Part shown: piece by piece, positions 15,268-24,492 of the stretch
How the letters are laid out: each line of letters begins with the position of its first letter
How positions within the stretch are numbered: position 1 is the stretch's first letter
Source of the DNA: Bacillota bacterium
Lineage (GTDB): Bacteria; Bacillota; Sulfobacillia; Sulfobacillales; JAIMBI01
Reading direction: 5' to 3'
NCBI GenBank assembly: GCA_021797815.1
Contig: JAJZYZ010000017.1
Location: 1-43,704 of the forward strand
DNA length: 43,704 nt
Notes under the pieces: generated by a model
The model's database searches: none
Seen by the model: the letters and a program-made list of their open reading frames with translations, nothing else
Told to the model about the DNA's origin: nothing
Made by a program: the position numbers and the translations under genes

Positions 15268-16541
15268 ATCTGTTGGAGACGACCAGAGAGCAGGCGCTGG
15301 CCGGCCAGTGGCTTTCGCGTTCGCGCGTGCGCCACCTGTCGATCCAGGCGGCCGCGTCCATTGCGGTCACGCAGTCGCCGCCGCGCGAGGGCACCGTGGC
15401 GCGGGTCGTGCAGGGCGGGGTGCAAAGAGAATGGGGCGTTCCGGGCTGGCATGACTGGATTCAACCGGCCACCGCCACCGAAGAGTTCCGGTGGCTCGGA
15501 CAGACGCCCGTGGCAGGCGTGTCCCTCGCGGACAAGATTGCCCGCGTGCGCGATCTGCAGGAGCGGGTCGCGGCTTCGGACCCCAGGATCGCCCAGGTGA
15601 TGGTGGTCTATGACGAACGCCTGGAGGAGAAGCGCATCACGACCGATTGCTTCGACCGCTCGTCCGAGATTGCCCGCATCCTGTTTGCCGTCGTGGTGCT
15701 GGTCCACGACCGCGGCCGGACCGAGCAGAACCTCGTTCTGCGGGGACGGGTGGGGGGCTTTGAGGTCACAGACCTGCCAGAGGAAGAAGTCCGCGAGGGC
15801 ATCGCGGCGGCCGTGCGAATGCTGGACGCGCGGCCGATCGAGCCCGGATCCTATCGCGTCGTGAGCGCGCCCGAGGTCTCGGGGGTGCTGGCGCATGAGG
15901 CGTTCGGCCATGGGGTGGAGATGGATCTGTTCCTGAGCGGCCGAACCCGGGCGGCGGAGTCGATGGGAGAGAGAGTGGGAAGCCCGTACGCTTCGATCGT
16001 CGACGATCCGACCCTGGCGCAGGGGTACGCCGGGTATCCCTTCGACGATGACGGGACCCTGGCGGCGCGCCACGTCATTCTGGACCGTGGCATTCTGCGA
16101 GGCGGTCTGGCCGACAACGAGGCCGCCCGGGCCCTTTCGGCCAGCGGCGGCAACGGACGCCGCCAGGACTACTCCCGCAAGGTGTACCCGCGCATGTCCA
16201 ATATCTTCTTCACACCCGGGACCGCCACTGTGGACGATCTTATCGCGGGCGTGGAGGAAGGCGTTTATCTGCGCCAGGTGGAGTCCGGGATGGAAGATCC
16301 CAAGAACTGGGGCCTCCAGGTCACGGTCCACAGCGGCGAGGAGATCAAAAACGGGGCACTCACGGGAAGGCTCTACCGGACTATGGCCATGACGGGATTC
16401 GTGCCGGACGTGCTGAGCAGCATCGACGGCGTGGCCGCCGACTTCGTCATGTGGCCGGGGATGTGCGGAAAGGGGCATAAGGAGTGGTGCACGAGTGGAA
16501 CCGGCGGTCCCCATCTCCGGATGACGGCGCGGCTCGGATGA
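15264..16541 (+). CDS. tldD: TldD-type metalloprotease subunit
   Basis: A 425-residue member of the TldD/PmbA (U62) family. TldD carries the active site of the TldD-TldE heterodimer, which degrades small unfolded peptides and processes leader peptides such as that of microcin B17. The HExxxH metal motif is HEAFGH at 211-216. The C-terminal cysteine motif is MCGKGHKEWC with Cys401. The usual GxCGKG-Q sequence has His in place of Gln here. It is slightly shorter than the 450-480 residues usual in enterobacteria. The GTG start lies in a four-base overlap with the GNAT gene, and the end overlaps tldE by four bases. Confidence 0.88.
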   Translation: MNLLETTREQALAGQWLSRSRVRHLSIQAAASIAVTQSPPREGTVARVVQGGVQREWGVPGWHDWIQPATATEEFRWLGQTPVAGVSLADKIARVRDLQERVAASDPRIAQVMVVYDERLEEKRITTDCFDRSSEIARILFAVVVLVHDRGRTEQNLVLRGRVGGFEVTDLPEEEVREGIAAAVRMLDARPIEPGSYRVVSAPEVSGVLAHEAFGHGVEMDLFLSGRTRAAESMGERVGSPYASIVDDPTLAQGYAGYPFDDDGTLAARHVILDRGILRGGLADNEAARALSASGGNGRRQDYSRKVYPRMSNIFFTPGTATVDDLIAGVEEGVYLRQVESGMEDPKNWGLQVTVHSGEEIKNGALTGRLYRTMAMTGFVPDVLSSIDGVAADFVMWPGMCGKGHKEWCTSGTGGPHLRMTARLG

Positions 16542-17812
16542 GCACAAACATGGACGGAGGGGGCCTGGGCGCCGAGTTGTCTCAGGCCTCCGAGTGGGTG
16601 GAGCACGCCACGCTGACGGCCGAACGCCAGGTGTATTGGCGGAAAGGTGAGCGGCACGCCGAGCGCGAGATCGGCACCAAGACGCGTGCCCTCCACGTCT
16701 TTGTCGACACGAACGACCAGCGCGGCGCCGCCGTCTGTTATCTGGAAGACCGGGATGGGGATCGCCTGCGGGTGAAAGACGCCCTGTCCGCGGCCCGCCT
16801 GGCGCTGAACCCGATTTACCGCCTGCCGGTTGGCGCCGTGACCTTTCCGACGATTCAACTGGGAGAGGAACTGGCCAATGGGGAGGTCCTGGCATCATTC
16901 GGTACAGAGCTTCAGGCGCGCGTGAGAGCCATGGGAGCCACCGTCTCCCACCTGGAACTCTTCGCCCGCCAGGAGGACGAGGAGATTGCGGGGTCAAATG
17001 GGCGCGTGACCCGCTGGCGGGGCACGCGGTACGAGATGGATTTAGTGCTGGCGGCAGGACCCGGGGATCGGTTTGAGCACCGGCTTCTCCGCCGGGCGCG
17101 GCGACTGTCGGAGCTTCTCCCGGCCGGGTCCCTGGAGGAGGCAGTGGAGGTGGTGCGGGACCGGGAGCGGGCAGTGCTGCCGCCGACCGGCCGGGTGGCC
17201 GTCATCCTGCCCGCCGCCGAGCTCTCGGTTCTGTTGGAGGTCATGCGGGCACGCGTGAGCGCAGAGGCACTCTACCAGAAGTTCTTTGCCCACAAGGTCG
17301 GCGACCGCCTCATCACGCCTCGGCAGGACAGCTTCTCCCTGGCGGCCGATGCGCTCCGCCCCTATGCGGTGGCGTCGGCCCCTACCGACACCTCCACCGT
17401 GCCGGCCGGGCGCGTGTCGCTGATTGAGGACGGGGTGGTGGTGGGCCTTCTTGCCGATCCGCAGTACGGCGCCTATCTCGGCGTGCCTCCGACCGGGCCC
17501 GCGGGAACGCTGGTGTGGGAGGCGGGACACACGGCGGCGGCAGATCTGCTGGGTGACGGGCCGGTCCTGGAGGTTGTGGCCTTTTCCGCCACCATGCCGA
17601 ACCCGGCCACCGGCGACCTCGCGGCCGAGATCAAGAGCGGATATCTGCACGAAGGCGGCCGACGCACGCCGGTCGCGCAGGGGAGTGTCTCGGGCAACGT
17701 CCTTGAGTTCCTGGCCAACTGCCGTGCCTCGCGGGAGACGGCCGCGGAACCCGGCTTCTTCGGCCCCGCGCGGGTGCGGTTCGAGGAGGTGCAGGTGGCG
17801 GGCGGCAGCTAA
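16538..17812 (+). CDS. tldE: TldE/PmbA-type partner subunit of the TldD protease
   Basis: A 424-residue TldD/PmbA homologue without the HExxxH motif. The corresponding region is AELSVLLEVMRARVSAEALYQ. It is therefore the TldE-like partner that forms the substrate tunnel with TldD. The C-terminal part shows the family's domain (for example VSGNVLEFLANC). The ATG at 16538 lies in the ATGA junction with tldD; a longer frame from 16484 would overlap more and is unlikely. It is the last gene of the operon beginning at 12642. No obvious peptide precursor gene was seen nearby. Confidence 0.85.
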   Translation: MSTNMDGGGLGAELSQASEWVEHATLTAERQVYWRKGERHAEREIGTKTRALHVFVDTNDQRGAAVCYLEDRDGDRLRVKDALSAARLALNPIYRLPVGAVTFPTIQLGEELANGEVLASFGTELQARVRAMGATVSHLELFARQEDEEIAGSNGRVTRWRGTRYEMDLVLAAGPGDRFEHRLLRRARRLSELLPAGSLEEAVEVVRDRERAVLPPTGRVAVILPAAELSVLLEVMRARVSAEALYQKFFAHKVGDRLITPRQDSFSLAADALRPYAVASAPTDTSTVPAGRVSLIEDGVVVGLLADPQYGAYLGVPPTGPAGTLVWEAGHTAAADLLGDGPVLEVVAFSATMPNPATGDLAAEIKSGYLHEGGRRTPVAQGSVSGNVLEFLANCRASRETAAEPGFFGPARVRFEEVQVAGGS

Positions 17813-18256
17813 ACGGTTGTGGCCGCGCCCCGTCCAGACTCGGATCCGGGGCGAGTGGCCGGGTGGAGACCAAAGGGCCTTTCCCGGCGGCACCGTTCTG
17901 TCGGTATCTGCGTGGGGATGAGGGCGACCTGCGTGGCCGCAGCCAGCGAGGCGCTGCCATCAAGAGAGGCCATACGGGAATCGTGGTCCCGCCAGCGCGC
18001 GGCACCTCCCGCGGCGTCGGGGGCCGGTTGGAAGCGGCGCTCCCACGGGCAGGCCGAACCTCAGGGGACCGTCCCGGTAGGGATTTGGGGTACGGACATT
18101 CGAAGTGGCCGGCTGGCCGTCCGAGAGCGTTCTGACGGATGCGGCACCGGAAGGGATACCGGGAGTGGGAGAGAAGAGCACTTTAGAGAACCGCCCGAAA
18201 GAGGCGGCGGCATCCGCCGCCCGGGACGAAGGGCGAGAAGCATTTAGGAGGACATC
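17813..18256. other. 444-base intergenic stretch between tldE and ggt
   Basis: No gene recognised. A GCCCCG/CGGGGC stem shortly after the tldE stop (about 17826-17851) may help terminate the operon, though it lacks a U-tract. The 3' part contains a strong hairpin (18203-18221, separate entry) close to the ggt start. A clear promoter was not found. Confidence 0.4.
18203..18221 (+). promoter_or_regulatory. Hairpin with a possible alternative partner before ggt
   Basis: GGCGGCGG (18203-18210) and CCGCCGCC (18214-18221) form an eight-pair stem with a CAT loop, 36 bases before the ggt ATG. The upstream CCGCC at 18191-18195 can instead pair with GGCGG at 18203-18207, so two exclusive folds are possible. 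There is no U-tract. It could modulate access to the ggt ribosome binding site, TAGGAGGA at 18245-18252. Confidence 0.35.
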
Positions 18257-19861
18257 ATGGCCGATCCGCTCTACCTCCCGTACCCATCACAGCGCGTGCC
18301 GGTTTACGCCCGCCGGGGCATGGTCGCCACCGCCCAGCCGCTGGCGGCGGAGGCCGGTCTTCGCATCCTGCGCGAAGGCGGTAACGCGGTTGACGCGGCC
18401 ATCGCCACGGCCGCTGCCCTGACAGTTCTGGAACCCACGTCCAACGGCATCGGGAGTGATGCGTTCGCCATCGTCTGGACACAAGGCCGCCTCCACGGGC
18501 TCAACGCCAGCGGCCCGGCCCCGATGGGCCTTACCCCGGCCGTCATGGCGGAGCGCGGCCACACCACCATGCCCGCGCGCGGCCTTATTCCCATCACGGT
18601 TCCCGGGACGCCGGCGGCCTGGGCGGTGCTGGTGGAGCGTTTCGGACGCCTGTCTCTGACGGAGGTCCTCACGCCCGCCATCGAGTATGCGACGGAGGGC
18701 TATCCCGTTTCCCCGCATGTGGGACGCTCCTGGCAGGCCGCCCACCGGGCGTATCGGGACACGTTGACGGGATCGGAATTCCGGGGCTGGTTTGAAACTT
18801 TTGCGCCCGGCGGCACGGCACCGGGTCCCGGACAAATGTGGCGGTCGCCCGGGCACGCCAGGACCCTGCGCCAGATCGCGGAAAGCGGCGCCCGCAGTTT
18901 TTATGAGGGAGAGATCGCGGAGCGAATTGATCGATTCTTCCGGGACGAGGGCGGCTACCTTCGGTTCGACGACCTCAAACGCTTCGAGCCCGAGTGGATC
19001 GATCCCCTTCGGGTCGGCTACCGCGGTTATGAGGTGGCGGAACTGCCGCCGAACGGTCAGGGACTCATCGCGCTCATGGCCCTGCAGATTGCCGACGGCT
19101 TTCACTTTGACGCGCGCGACGGCATAGAGACGTATCACCGCCAGATCGAGGCGCTGAAACTCGCGTTTTCTGATGGTCTTCGCTACATCGCCGACCCGAA
19201 GATGGCCGCGGTGCCGGTGGCGGAGCTCCTGAGCGAGGCCTACGCCGCCGTTCGCCGGCGGCAGATTGGCCCCCGCGCCCTCGATCCGGCGCCTGGCCGT
19301 CCACCGGGCGGCGGCACCGTGTATCTGTGCACGGGCGACGGGGAGGGCAATCTGGTCTCGTACATTCAGAGCAATTACGCCGGTTTTGGCTCCGGCGTGG
19401 TGGTGCCCGACACCGGCATTGCGCTCCAGAACCGCGGCGCTCTGTTCAGTCTCGACCCGGCTCACCCGAACTGCCTGGCGCCGGGCAAACGCCCCTACCA
19501 CACCATCATTCCCGGCTTCTTGATGAAAGGAGGCCAGCCGGTCGGGCCCTTTGGCATCATGGGAGGCTTCATGCAGCCGCAAGCGCACCTGCAGGTCATC
19601 TCGAACCTGCTGGACTTCGGTTTGAACCCCCAGGCGGCTCTTGACGCCCCGCGCTGGCAGTGGGTGGAAGGGCGGCGCGTGGACCTGGAGTACGGGTCCG
19701 GACAGCACATCGCCGAGGCGCTGCGTCTTTTAGGCCATGACGTCCGCTGGGCGATGGGGTCGGGAGGCTTCGGACGGGGCGAGATTATCTTCCGCGACGC
19801 CGAGGGGGTGCTCGTGGGAGCGACCGAGCCGCGGGCCGACGGCCATGTGGCCGCCTTCTAA
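18257..19861 (+). CDS. ggt: Gamma-glutamyltransferase, YwrD-type without signal peptide
   Basis: A 534-residue N-terminal-nucleophile enzyme that transfers or hydrolyses gamma-glutamyl groups from glutathione and related compounds. Signatures are GMVATAQPLAAEAGLRIL (21-38), GGNAVDAA (41-48) and the autoprocessing Thr354 in GGGTVYL, followed by GNLVSYIQS. A PYHTIIPGFL segment and an acidic C-terminal region follow. The usual HTTH at the cleavage site is GGGT here. Classical enzymes are secreted, but this one starts directly with the mature domain, as in Bacillus YwrD, implying a cytosolic role. The ATG follows TAGGAGGA. It converges on a phosphotransferase gene 251 bases away. Confidence 0.9.
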   Translation: MADPLYLPYPSQRVPVYARRGMVATAQPLAAEAGLRILREGGNAVDAAIATAAALTVLEPTSNGIGSDAFAIVWTQGRLHGLNASGPAPMGLTPAVMAERGHTTMPARGLIPITVPGTPAAWAVLVERFGRLSLTEVLTPAIEYATEGYPVSPHVGRSWQAAHRAYRDTLTGSEFRGWFETFAPGGTAPGPGQMWRSPGHARTLRQIAESGARSFYEGEIAERIDRFFRDEGGYLRFDDLKRFEPEWIDPLRVGYRGYEVAELPPNGQGLIALMALQIADGFHFDARDGIETYHRQIEALKLAFSDGLRYIADPKMAAVPVAELLSEAYAAVRRRQIGPRALDPAPGRPPGGGTVYLCTGDGEGNLVSYIQSNYAGFGSGVVVPDTGIALQNRGALFSLDPAHPNCLAPGKRPYHTIIPGFLMKGGQPVGPFGIMGGFMQPQAHLQVISNLLDFGLNPQAALDAPRWQWVEGRRVDLEYGSGQHIAEALRLLGHDVRWAMGSGGFGRGEIIFRDAEGVLVGATEPRADGHVAAF

Positions 19862-19910
19862 GTCTGCACGCTGTCTGTGACCGAGTCGAGTGTTGCCCAC
19901 AAGCGGCGGC

Positions 19911-19927
19911 TTTCACGTCTCACGTCT
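19911..19927. repeat. Short heptad repeat TTTCACG, copy 1
   Basis: TTTCACGTCTCACGTCT here matches TTTCACGTTTCACGTCT at 28373-28389 in 16 of 17 positions. Read on the other strand it is a double heptamer GTGAAAC-like motif. It lies between convergent genes, and its function is unknown. Confidence 0.4.
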
Positions 19928-19995
19928 TACTTTGATGGCCTCGCCGCGAGACCGGACGTGTCTTCGCCACGCCGGCTCCGGCCCTGGCACATACC

Positions 19996-20035
19996 GGGGG
20001 CGGACCGCCGTTAATCGCGATCCGGGCGGACCCCC
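19996..20035. terminator. Stem-loop between convergent ggt and phosphotransferase genes
   Basis: GGGGG (19996-20000) pairs with CCCCC (20031-20035), and CCGCC (20005-20009) pairs with GGCGG (20025-20029) inside it. The position between two converging genes fits a bidirectional transcription end. No U-tract is present on either strand, so efficiency is doubtful. Confidence 0.35.
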
Positions 20036-20112
20036 TTGTGACCGTGATGCCGGTAGACGAAGCCCGCACCCGGCCAGCTTGGCGACGAGATCGGGAAACC
20101 CTCGGGACGCCG

Positions 20113-21030
20113 CTACCGTCGCCCGGCGGCCACAAGCCAGTCGAGTGCTGGGCCAAGCGCCGCCCGTTGTCGAGCGGCAAAAGTTTGGTCCCCTTCGCCC
20201 GTGGCGGACCACCAGGTGTTGGCGGCCGTACTGAGAAGGGCGCGCGCCCGCACGGCCAGGAGAAAGTGCGGCCAGTCCCTCTCCACCGCCGGGAGGCTCC
20301 GGGCAGCTCGCCACAAGGGGCTTTCATCGCCTTCGAGAAGCCAGGCGTTTGTGACAAGAGAGGCCAGATCCCAGAATACGGGCATTGTGGACGCGTCCTC
20401 GAAGTCGGTCCAGTACCAGCCGCCGGGACCTGCCAGCAGGTTGCCCGCGTGAAGGTCGCCGTGGGCGGGGCGGAGCGTGGCCGGGTCCGCGGTTTCGAGC
20501 TCCCAGTTCGTCGCGCCCCACGCCTCGACCAGGGTGGCCACCGTGGGATCCGCGCGGTGCTCACGGAGAAAGCGAACTGCCGGCCGCGAGAAGCGCCACG
20601 CCCCGAGTCGCGGGAGAGGGCGCCGATAGGCGCCCATGGCCTCTTCCACGTCCACGGCCCGTGACACCAGCGCCGAGGGGGCAAGCGGCGACCGGGCTGT
20701 GGGCGGCACGTGCTGCCACAGTGTCACCACGGGGCCCCCTCCCAGTACGTGCGGTCCCGCATCCACGCCGGGTGCGGGCCGGACCACGGGAATGCCGCGG
20801 TCGGTGAGGTGGATCGCGACCGCCATCTCACGTCGTCCATCCGCCAGGGCGGCACGGAGCGACGACGGCACCCGCGAGACCCGCGCTACGATCGGGTATG
20901 GGTGGAGATGAAAGATGACATTGAAGTTGGCACCCAACAACACCGGCCGAGATCCCGGAAAGCCAAGGGTGCCCATGAGAGCCGTGATGCCTTCTCTAAG
21001 CGCCAGGGTGTCTGTCGCGTCGCTCTTCAT
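20113..21030 (-). CDS. Aminoglycoside phosphotransferase-fold kinase
   Basis: A 305-residue protein of the APH/choline kinase superfamily. The Brenner motif is HGDLHAGN (about residues 189-196), followed by the metal-binding DFED. The N-lobe contains GANFNVIFHL and IVARVSR in place of the usual Gly-rich loop and Lys strand; an Arg occupies the expected Lys region. The family phosphorylates antibiotics, choline, homoserine, fructosamine and other small molecules; I cannot pick one. The ATG at 21030 has no clear ribosome binding site, so translation may be leaderless or weak. It is divergent from the BNR-protein gene across 248 bases. Confidence 0.75.
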   Translation of the reverse strand: MKSDATDTLALREGITALMGTLGFPGSRPVLLGANFNVIFHLHPYPIVARVSRVPSSLRAALADGRREMAVAIHLTDRGIPVVRPAPGVDAGPHVLGGGPVVTLWQHVPPTARSPLAPSALVSRAVDVEEAMGAYRRPLPRLGAWRFSRPAVRFLREHRADPTVATLVEAWGATNWELETADPATLRPAHGDLHAGNLLAGPGGWYWTDFEDASTMPVFWDLASLVTNAWLLEGDESPLWRAARSLPAVERDWPHFLLAVRARALLSTAANTWWSATGEGDQTFAARQRAALGPALDWLVAAGRR

Positions 21031-21278
21031 GGACGTCGCAAGACAACGCGCCGGTGCCCGATGCGCGGAAAAAGCAAGCCCGGACTGTAATGCATGAAAG
21101 CCCCCTGCCTGTGCATGGTGGACCGATCACATTCGGCGCTGGGGTGCCGTACCCTGCAAGGCCCACTCGGTCCCAACGTGAGGAGGGTAATCTGGGGCCG
21201 TTGCCGCCTGATTTGCAGGATTCGAGCGCCGGTGCCCGGAAGGTAGTCCGTCCAACCGATAAAGCGGAGGGACAAGTA

Positions 21279-24200
21279 ATGAGCCAGGTACTGAGCTCGC
21301 TCAGGTGGCGCAATGTCGGCCCCCATCGGGGCGGGCGCGTGGTAGCCGTGGCCGGGCACCCGACAGAACTCACCCATTTTCTCATGGGCTCCACGGGTGG
21401 CGGCGTCTGGCGGACCCTTAACGCCGGTGTCACGTGGGAGAATATTTCAGACGGGTTTTTCCAGACAGCCTCGGTCGGGGCCCTGGCGTTTGCGCCCGGC
21501 GACCCGGCCGTCATCTACGCCGGCATGGGTGAGAGCTGTATCCGCGGCAACGTTTCCTATGGCGACGGCGTGTACAAGTCGACCGACGGGGGCCGCACAT
21601 GGAGCCAGACCGGGCTTGCCGATACCCAGCACATCGCGCGCATCCGGGTACATCCGCACGATTCCGACCGGGTGATGGTGGCGGCGCTCGGGCACGCGTT
21701 CGGACCCAACCCGGATCGCGGGGTCTACCGGACGCGTGACGGGGGTCGGACGTGGGATCTGGTCCTCTCCCGAAGCGACAACACCGGCGCCATAGACCTG
21801 GCGATGGACCCGCGAAATCCGCGAATCTGGTATGCCGCACTCTGGCAGGCGCGCCGCGGACCGTGGTCGATGTCGAGCGGGGGCCCCGAGTCGGGTCTCT
21901 GGCGGTCGGTCGACGAGGGTGACACGTGGACGGACATCACGCACAACCCGGGCCTGCCGGAAGGGGTCGTGGGCCGCATCGGCATCACGGTGTCGCCGGC
22001 GCGGAGCGAGCGTCTGTACGCCGTGATCGAGGCCCGGGACGGAGCGGTGTTCCGTTCCGACGACTGGGGTGACCACTGGGTCCGCCTGTCCGAGGCGCAG
22101 GGTCTGCGCACCCGCCCCTGGTACTACTCGCATATCTTTGCCGATCCGGTGGATCAAGACACGGTATACGTCTTGAACTCCACCTTCTTCAAGTCCATCG
22201 ACGGGGGGCGCACGTTCGTCCCGGTAGCGACGCCGCACGGGGACCATCATGACCTGTGGATCGATCCGAAGAACCCGGACCGCATGATTCACGGTGCCGA
22301 CGGGGGAGCGTCGGTGTCGCTCGACGGCGGCGAGAGCTGGTCGACCATCTACAACCAACCCACCGGTGAGTTTTATCATGTGGCCACCGATACCGCGTTT
22401 CCGTACCGCGTCTACGGCGCCCAGCAGGACAACACGACCCTGTCGCTGCCGAGCCGCACCCACCGCGTCGCGATCGGGCCGCGCGACTACTACGATGTCG
22501 GCGGCGCCGAGAGCGGCTACATCGCCGTCGACCCGCGCGACAGCAACATCGTGTATGCGGGAAGCTCCGGCGGCGGAGAAGGCGGGCGCATTACCCGCTA
22601 TGACCATCGTTCGGGCCAGCAGAAGGACGTGTCGCCGTGGCCGGAACGGACGGCCGGCATGGCCGCGGAGGAATATCGCTACCGTTTCCAGTGGACAAGT
22701 CCGATCGTGCTGTCGCCGCATGATCCGAGCGTCCTGTACGTCACCGGGAATCATGTCTTCCGAAGCCGCGACGAGGGGCAGAGCTATGAGATCATAAGCC
22801 CCGATCTCACCCGACACGTTCCCGAAACCTTAAAACCTTCGGGCGGCCCCATCACCCTCGACCATACCGGCGTGGAGGTATATGGCACCATCTTTGCCTT
22901 TGCCGAGTCGCCCGTGGCGGAAGGAGTGCTGTGGGCCGGATCCGACGACGGGCTCGTTCACGTGTCCGAAGACGGCGGCCGGAGCTGGACGAATGTTACG
23001 CCGCCGTCCGATCTGCTGGGAGAGTGGGGCCTGGTGAGCCTCATCGAGCCGTCGCGGCACGACGCCGACACGGCGTACATGGCGGCCAATCGATACAAGC
23101 AGGACGACTTTGCGCCCTACCTCCTGAAGACCAACGACCGGGGCCGGCACTGGACCCCCATCGTGGAGGGACTCCCGACCGACGAGTACATGCGGGCCGT
23201 CCGCGAGGACCCCGAGGTGGCGGGGCTGCTTTATGCGGCCGGTGAGCGCGGCGTGTACGTGTCCTTTGACGGCGGCGCCCTGTTTCACTCTCTGCGGCTC
23301 AATCTGCCGGTGGTGCCGGTGCATGACCTCGTAGTGGCCGGCGACGACCTGGTGGCGGCCAGTCACGGCCGCGGTTTCTGGATCCTGGACGATCTTACCC
23401 CGCTGAGGGCTCTGGCGGCCGACGGGGACATGAACCGACTCAGGCTCCTTCAGCCCGGTGACCGCGTGCGCATGATGGGCGGTGCCGGCCTGTTCGTCCC
23501 GAAGGGCACCACCTTCGAGCGTCATCGCGCGGCCATGGAGTTCCCGACCGGGACCAGTTACTACGTGAAAAAGCTGGGCGAACATGGGGAGCCGCCCGAA
23601 CTGCTGGACGCAGGGGCCAATCCCCCCACCGGAGTCGTCCTGCACTACGTGCTGCCGGAAGACCAGACCGAGCCCGTCACGATCCGCATCGTGGCCGATG
23701 AGGGAGCCGGGGTCCTCGTCCGCGAATATCGGAGCGACACGGCTGTGGAGGAAGAGCCGAAGCCGGCGACCGCCAAAGGCGCCCACCGCTTCATCTGGGA
23801 CTTGCGGGCGGCGCCCGCCGTCCGGGTGGAGGGTTCGGAGCCCAGTCCCTGGGAGGTGACGGCGCCGGTGGTGCCGCCGGGCCGGTACCAGGTGCTTCTT
23901 CAGGCCGGAGAGGCGACGGCCTCGGTGAACGTCACGATTCTGCCGGACCCGCGGGCGAGTGCCGACGGTGAGCACGCGGCCGAGAAAGCTCGCGAGGCGT
24001 TTTCACTCGCCATTCGCATCCGCGATGCGGTCAGCCATGCGCAGACCGCGGTCAACCACATCCGCGCGCTCCGGGCCGACATGGAGATGTGGGTCAAGCG
24101 GTCGACGGGCCATCCGGCCGCAAGTCGCCTGCAGGAGGCGTTTCAAGCAGCCAAGGAGCCGCTTGACCAGGTGGAAGGACGACTCATTCAGACGCGCGGG

Positions 24201-24437
24201 ACGGGTCCGGAGGACGACCTGCAGTTCCCGCCCCGCCTGAACGCGCAGCTCCAATACCTTATCGGGGTCATCGAGTCGGGTGACGGACCGCCGACGGCTC
24301 AGACCCGGGCCGCCTTCGAACACCTCTTCACAGAGCTGGAAGCAGCGTTGTCCGCGCTCGCGGATGTGGAGGCCGGACCGGTGGCGGCGTTTTCGCGTCT
24401 TCTGAAAGAAGCCGAGCTCCCACTGCTGCGAGAGTAA
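21279..24437 (+). CDS. BNR/sortilin-type beta-propeller protein, paralogue 1
   Basis: A 1,052-residue protein. Residues about 10-740 hold roughly ten Asp-box (BNR) repeats, such as STDGGRTW, TRDGGRTW, SVDEGDTW, SLDGGESW and SEDGGRSW, predicting two beta-propellers of the sortilin/VPS10 type. The next 230 residues look like beta-sandwich. The final 100 or so are helical with heptad-like stretches. Such proteins are often annotated as glycosyl hydrolases, but no catalytic residues can be assigned. The ATG at 21279 has CGGAGGG eight bases upstream. The chosen N-terminus, MSQVLSSLRW, is not a signal peptide, so a cytosolic protein is predicted. It shares its whole length with the inverted paralogue at 31364-34525. 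Confidence 0.82.
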   Translation: MSQVLSSLRWRNVGPHRGGRVVAVAGHPTELTHFLMGSTGGGVWRTLNAGVTWENISDGFFQTASVGALAFAPGDPAVIYAGMGESCIRGNVSYGDGVYKSTDGGRTWSQTGLADTQHIARIRVHPHDSDRVMVAALGHAFGPNPDRGVYRTRDGGRTWDLVLSRSDNTGAIDLAMDPRNPRIWYAALWQARRGPWSMSSGGPESGLWRSVDEGDTWTDITHNPGLPEGVVGRIGITVSPARSERLYAVIEARDGAVFRSDDWGDHWVRLSEAQGLRTRPWYYSHIFADPVDQDTVYVLNSTFFKSIDGGRTFVPVATPHGDHHDLWIDPKNPDRMIHGADGGASVSLDGGESWSTIYNQPTGEFYHVATDTAFPYRVYGAQQDNTTLSLPSRTHRVAIGPRDYYDVGGAESGYIAVDPRDSNIVYAGSSGGGEGGRITRYDHRSGQQKDVSPWPERTAGMAAEEYRYRFQWTSPIVLSPHDPSVLYVTGNHVFRSRDEGQSYEIISPDLTRHVPETLKPSGGPITLDHTGVEVYGTIFAFAESPVAEGVLWAGSDDGLVHVSEDGGRSWTNVTPPSDLLGEWGLVSLIEPSRHDADTAYMAANRYKQDDFAPYLLKTNDRGRHWTPIVEGLPTDEYMRAVREDPEVAGLLYAAGERGVYVSFDGGALFHSLRLNLPVVPVHDLVVAGDDLVAASHGRGFWILDDLTPLRALAADGDMNRLRLLQPGDRVRMMGGAGLFVPKGTTFERHRAAMEFPTGTSYYVKKLGEHGEPPELLDAGANPPTGVVLHYVLPEDQTEPVTIRIVADEGAGVLVREYRSDTAVEEEPKPATAKGAHRFIWDLRAAPAVRVEGSEPSPWEVTAPVVPPGRYQVLLQAGEATASVNVTILPDPRASADGEHAAEKAREAFSLAIRIRDAVSHAQTAVNHIRALRADMEMWVKRSTGHPAASRLQEAFQAAKEPLDQVEGRLIQTRGTGPEDDLQFPPRLNAQLQYLIGVIESGDGPPTAQTRAAFEHLFTELEAALSALADVEAGPVAAFSRLLKEAELPLLRE

Positions 24438-24460
24438 TCGCATCGTTCGTGGAAGGAAGT

Positions 24461-24492
24461 TAGCAAGGTAACAAGGTAGCGAGGAAGCACGG
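24461..24492. repeat. Degenerate octamer tandem repeat
   Basis: Consecutive 8-base units read TAGCAAGG, TAACAAGG, TAGCGAGG and AAGCACGG, followed by a partial unit AAACAGG that enters the hairpin. The array begins 24 bases after the BNR gene stop. Confidence 0.45.
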
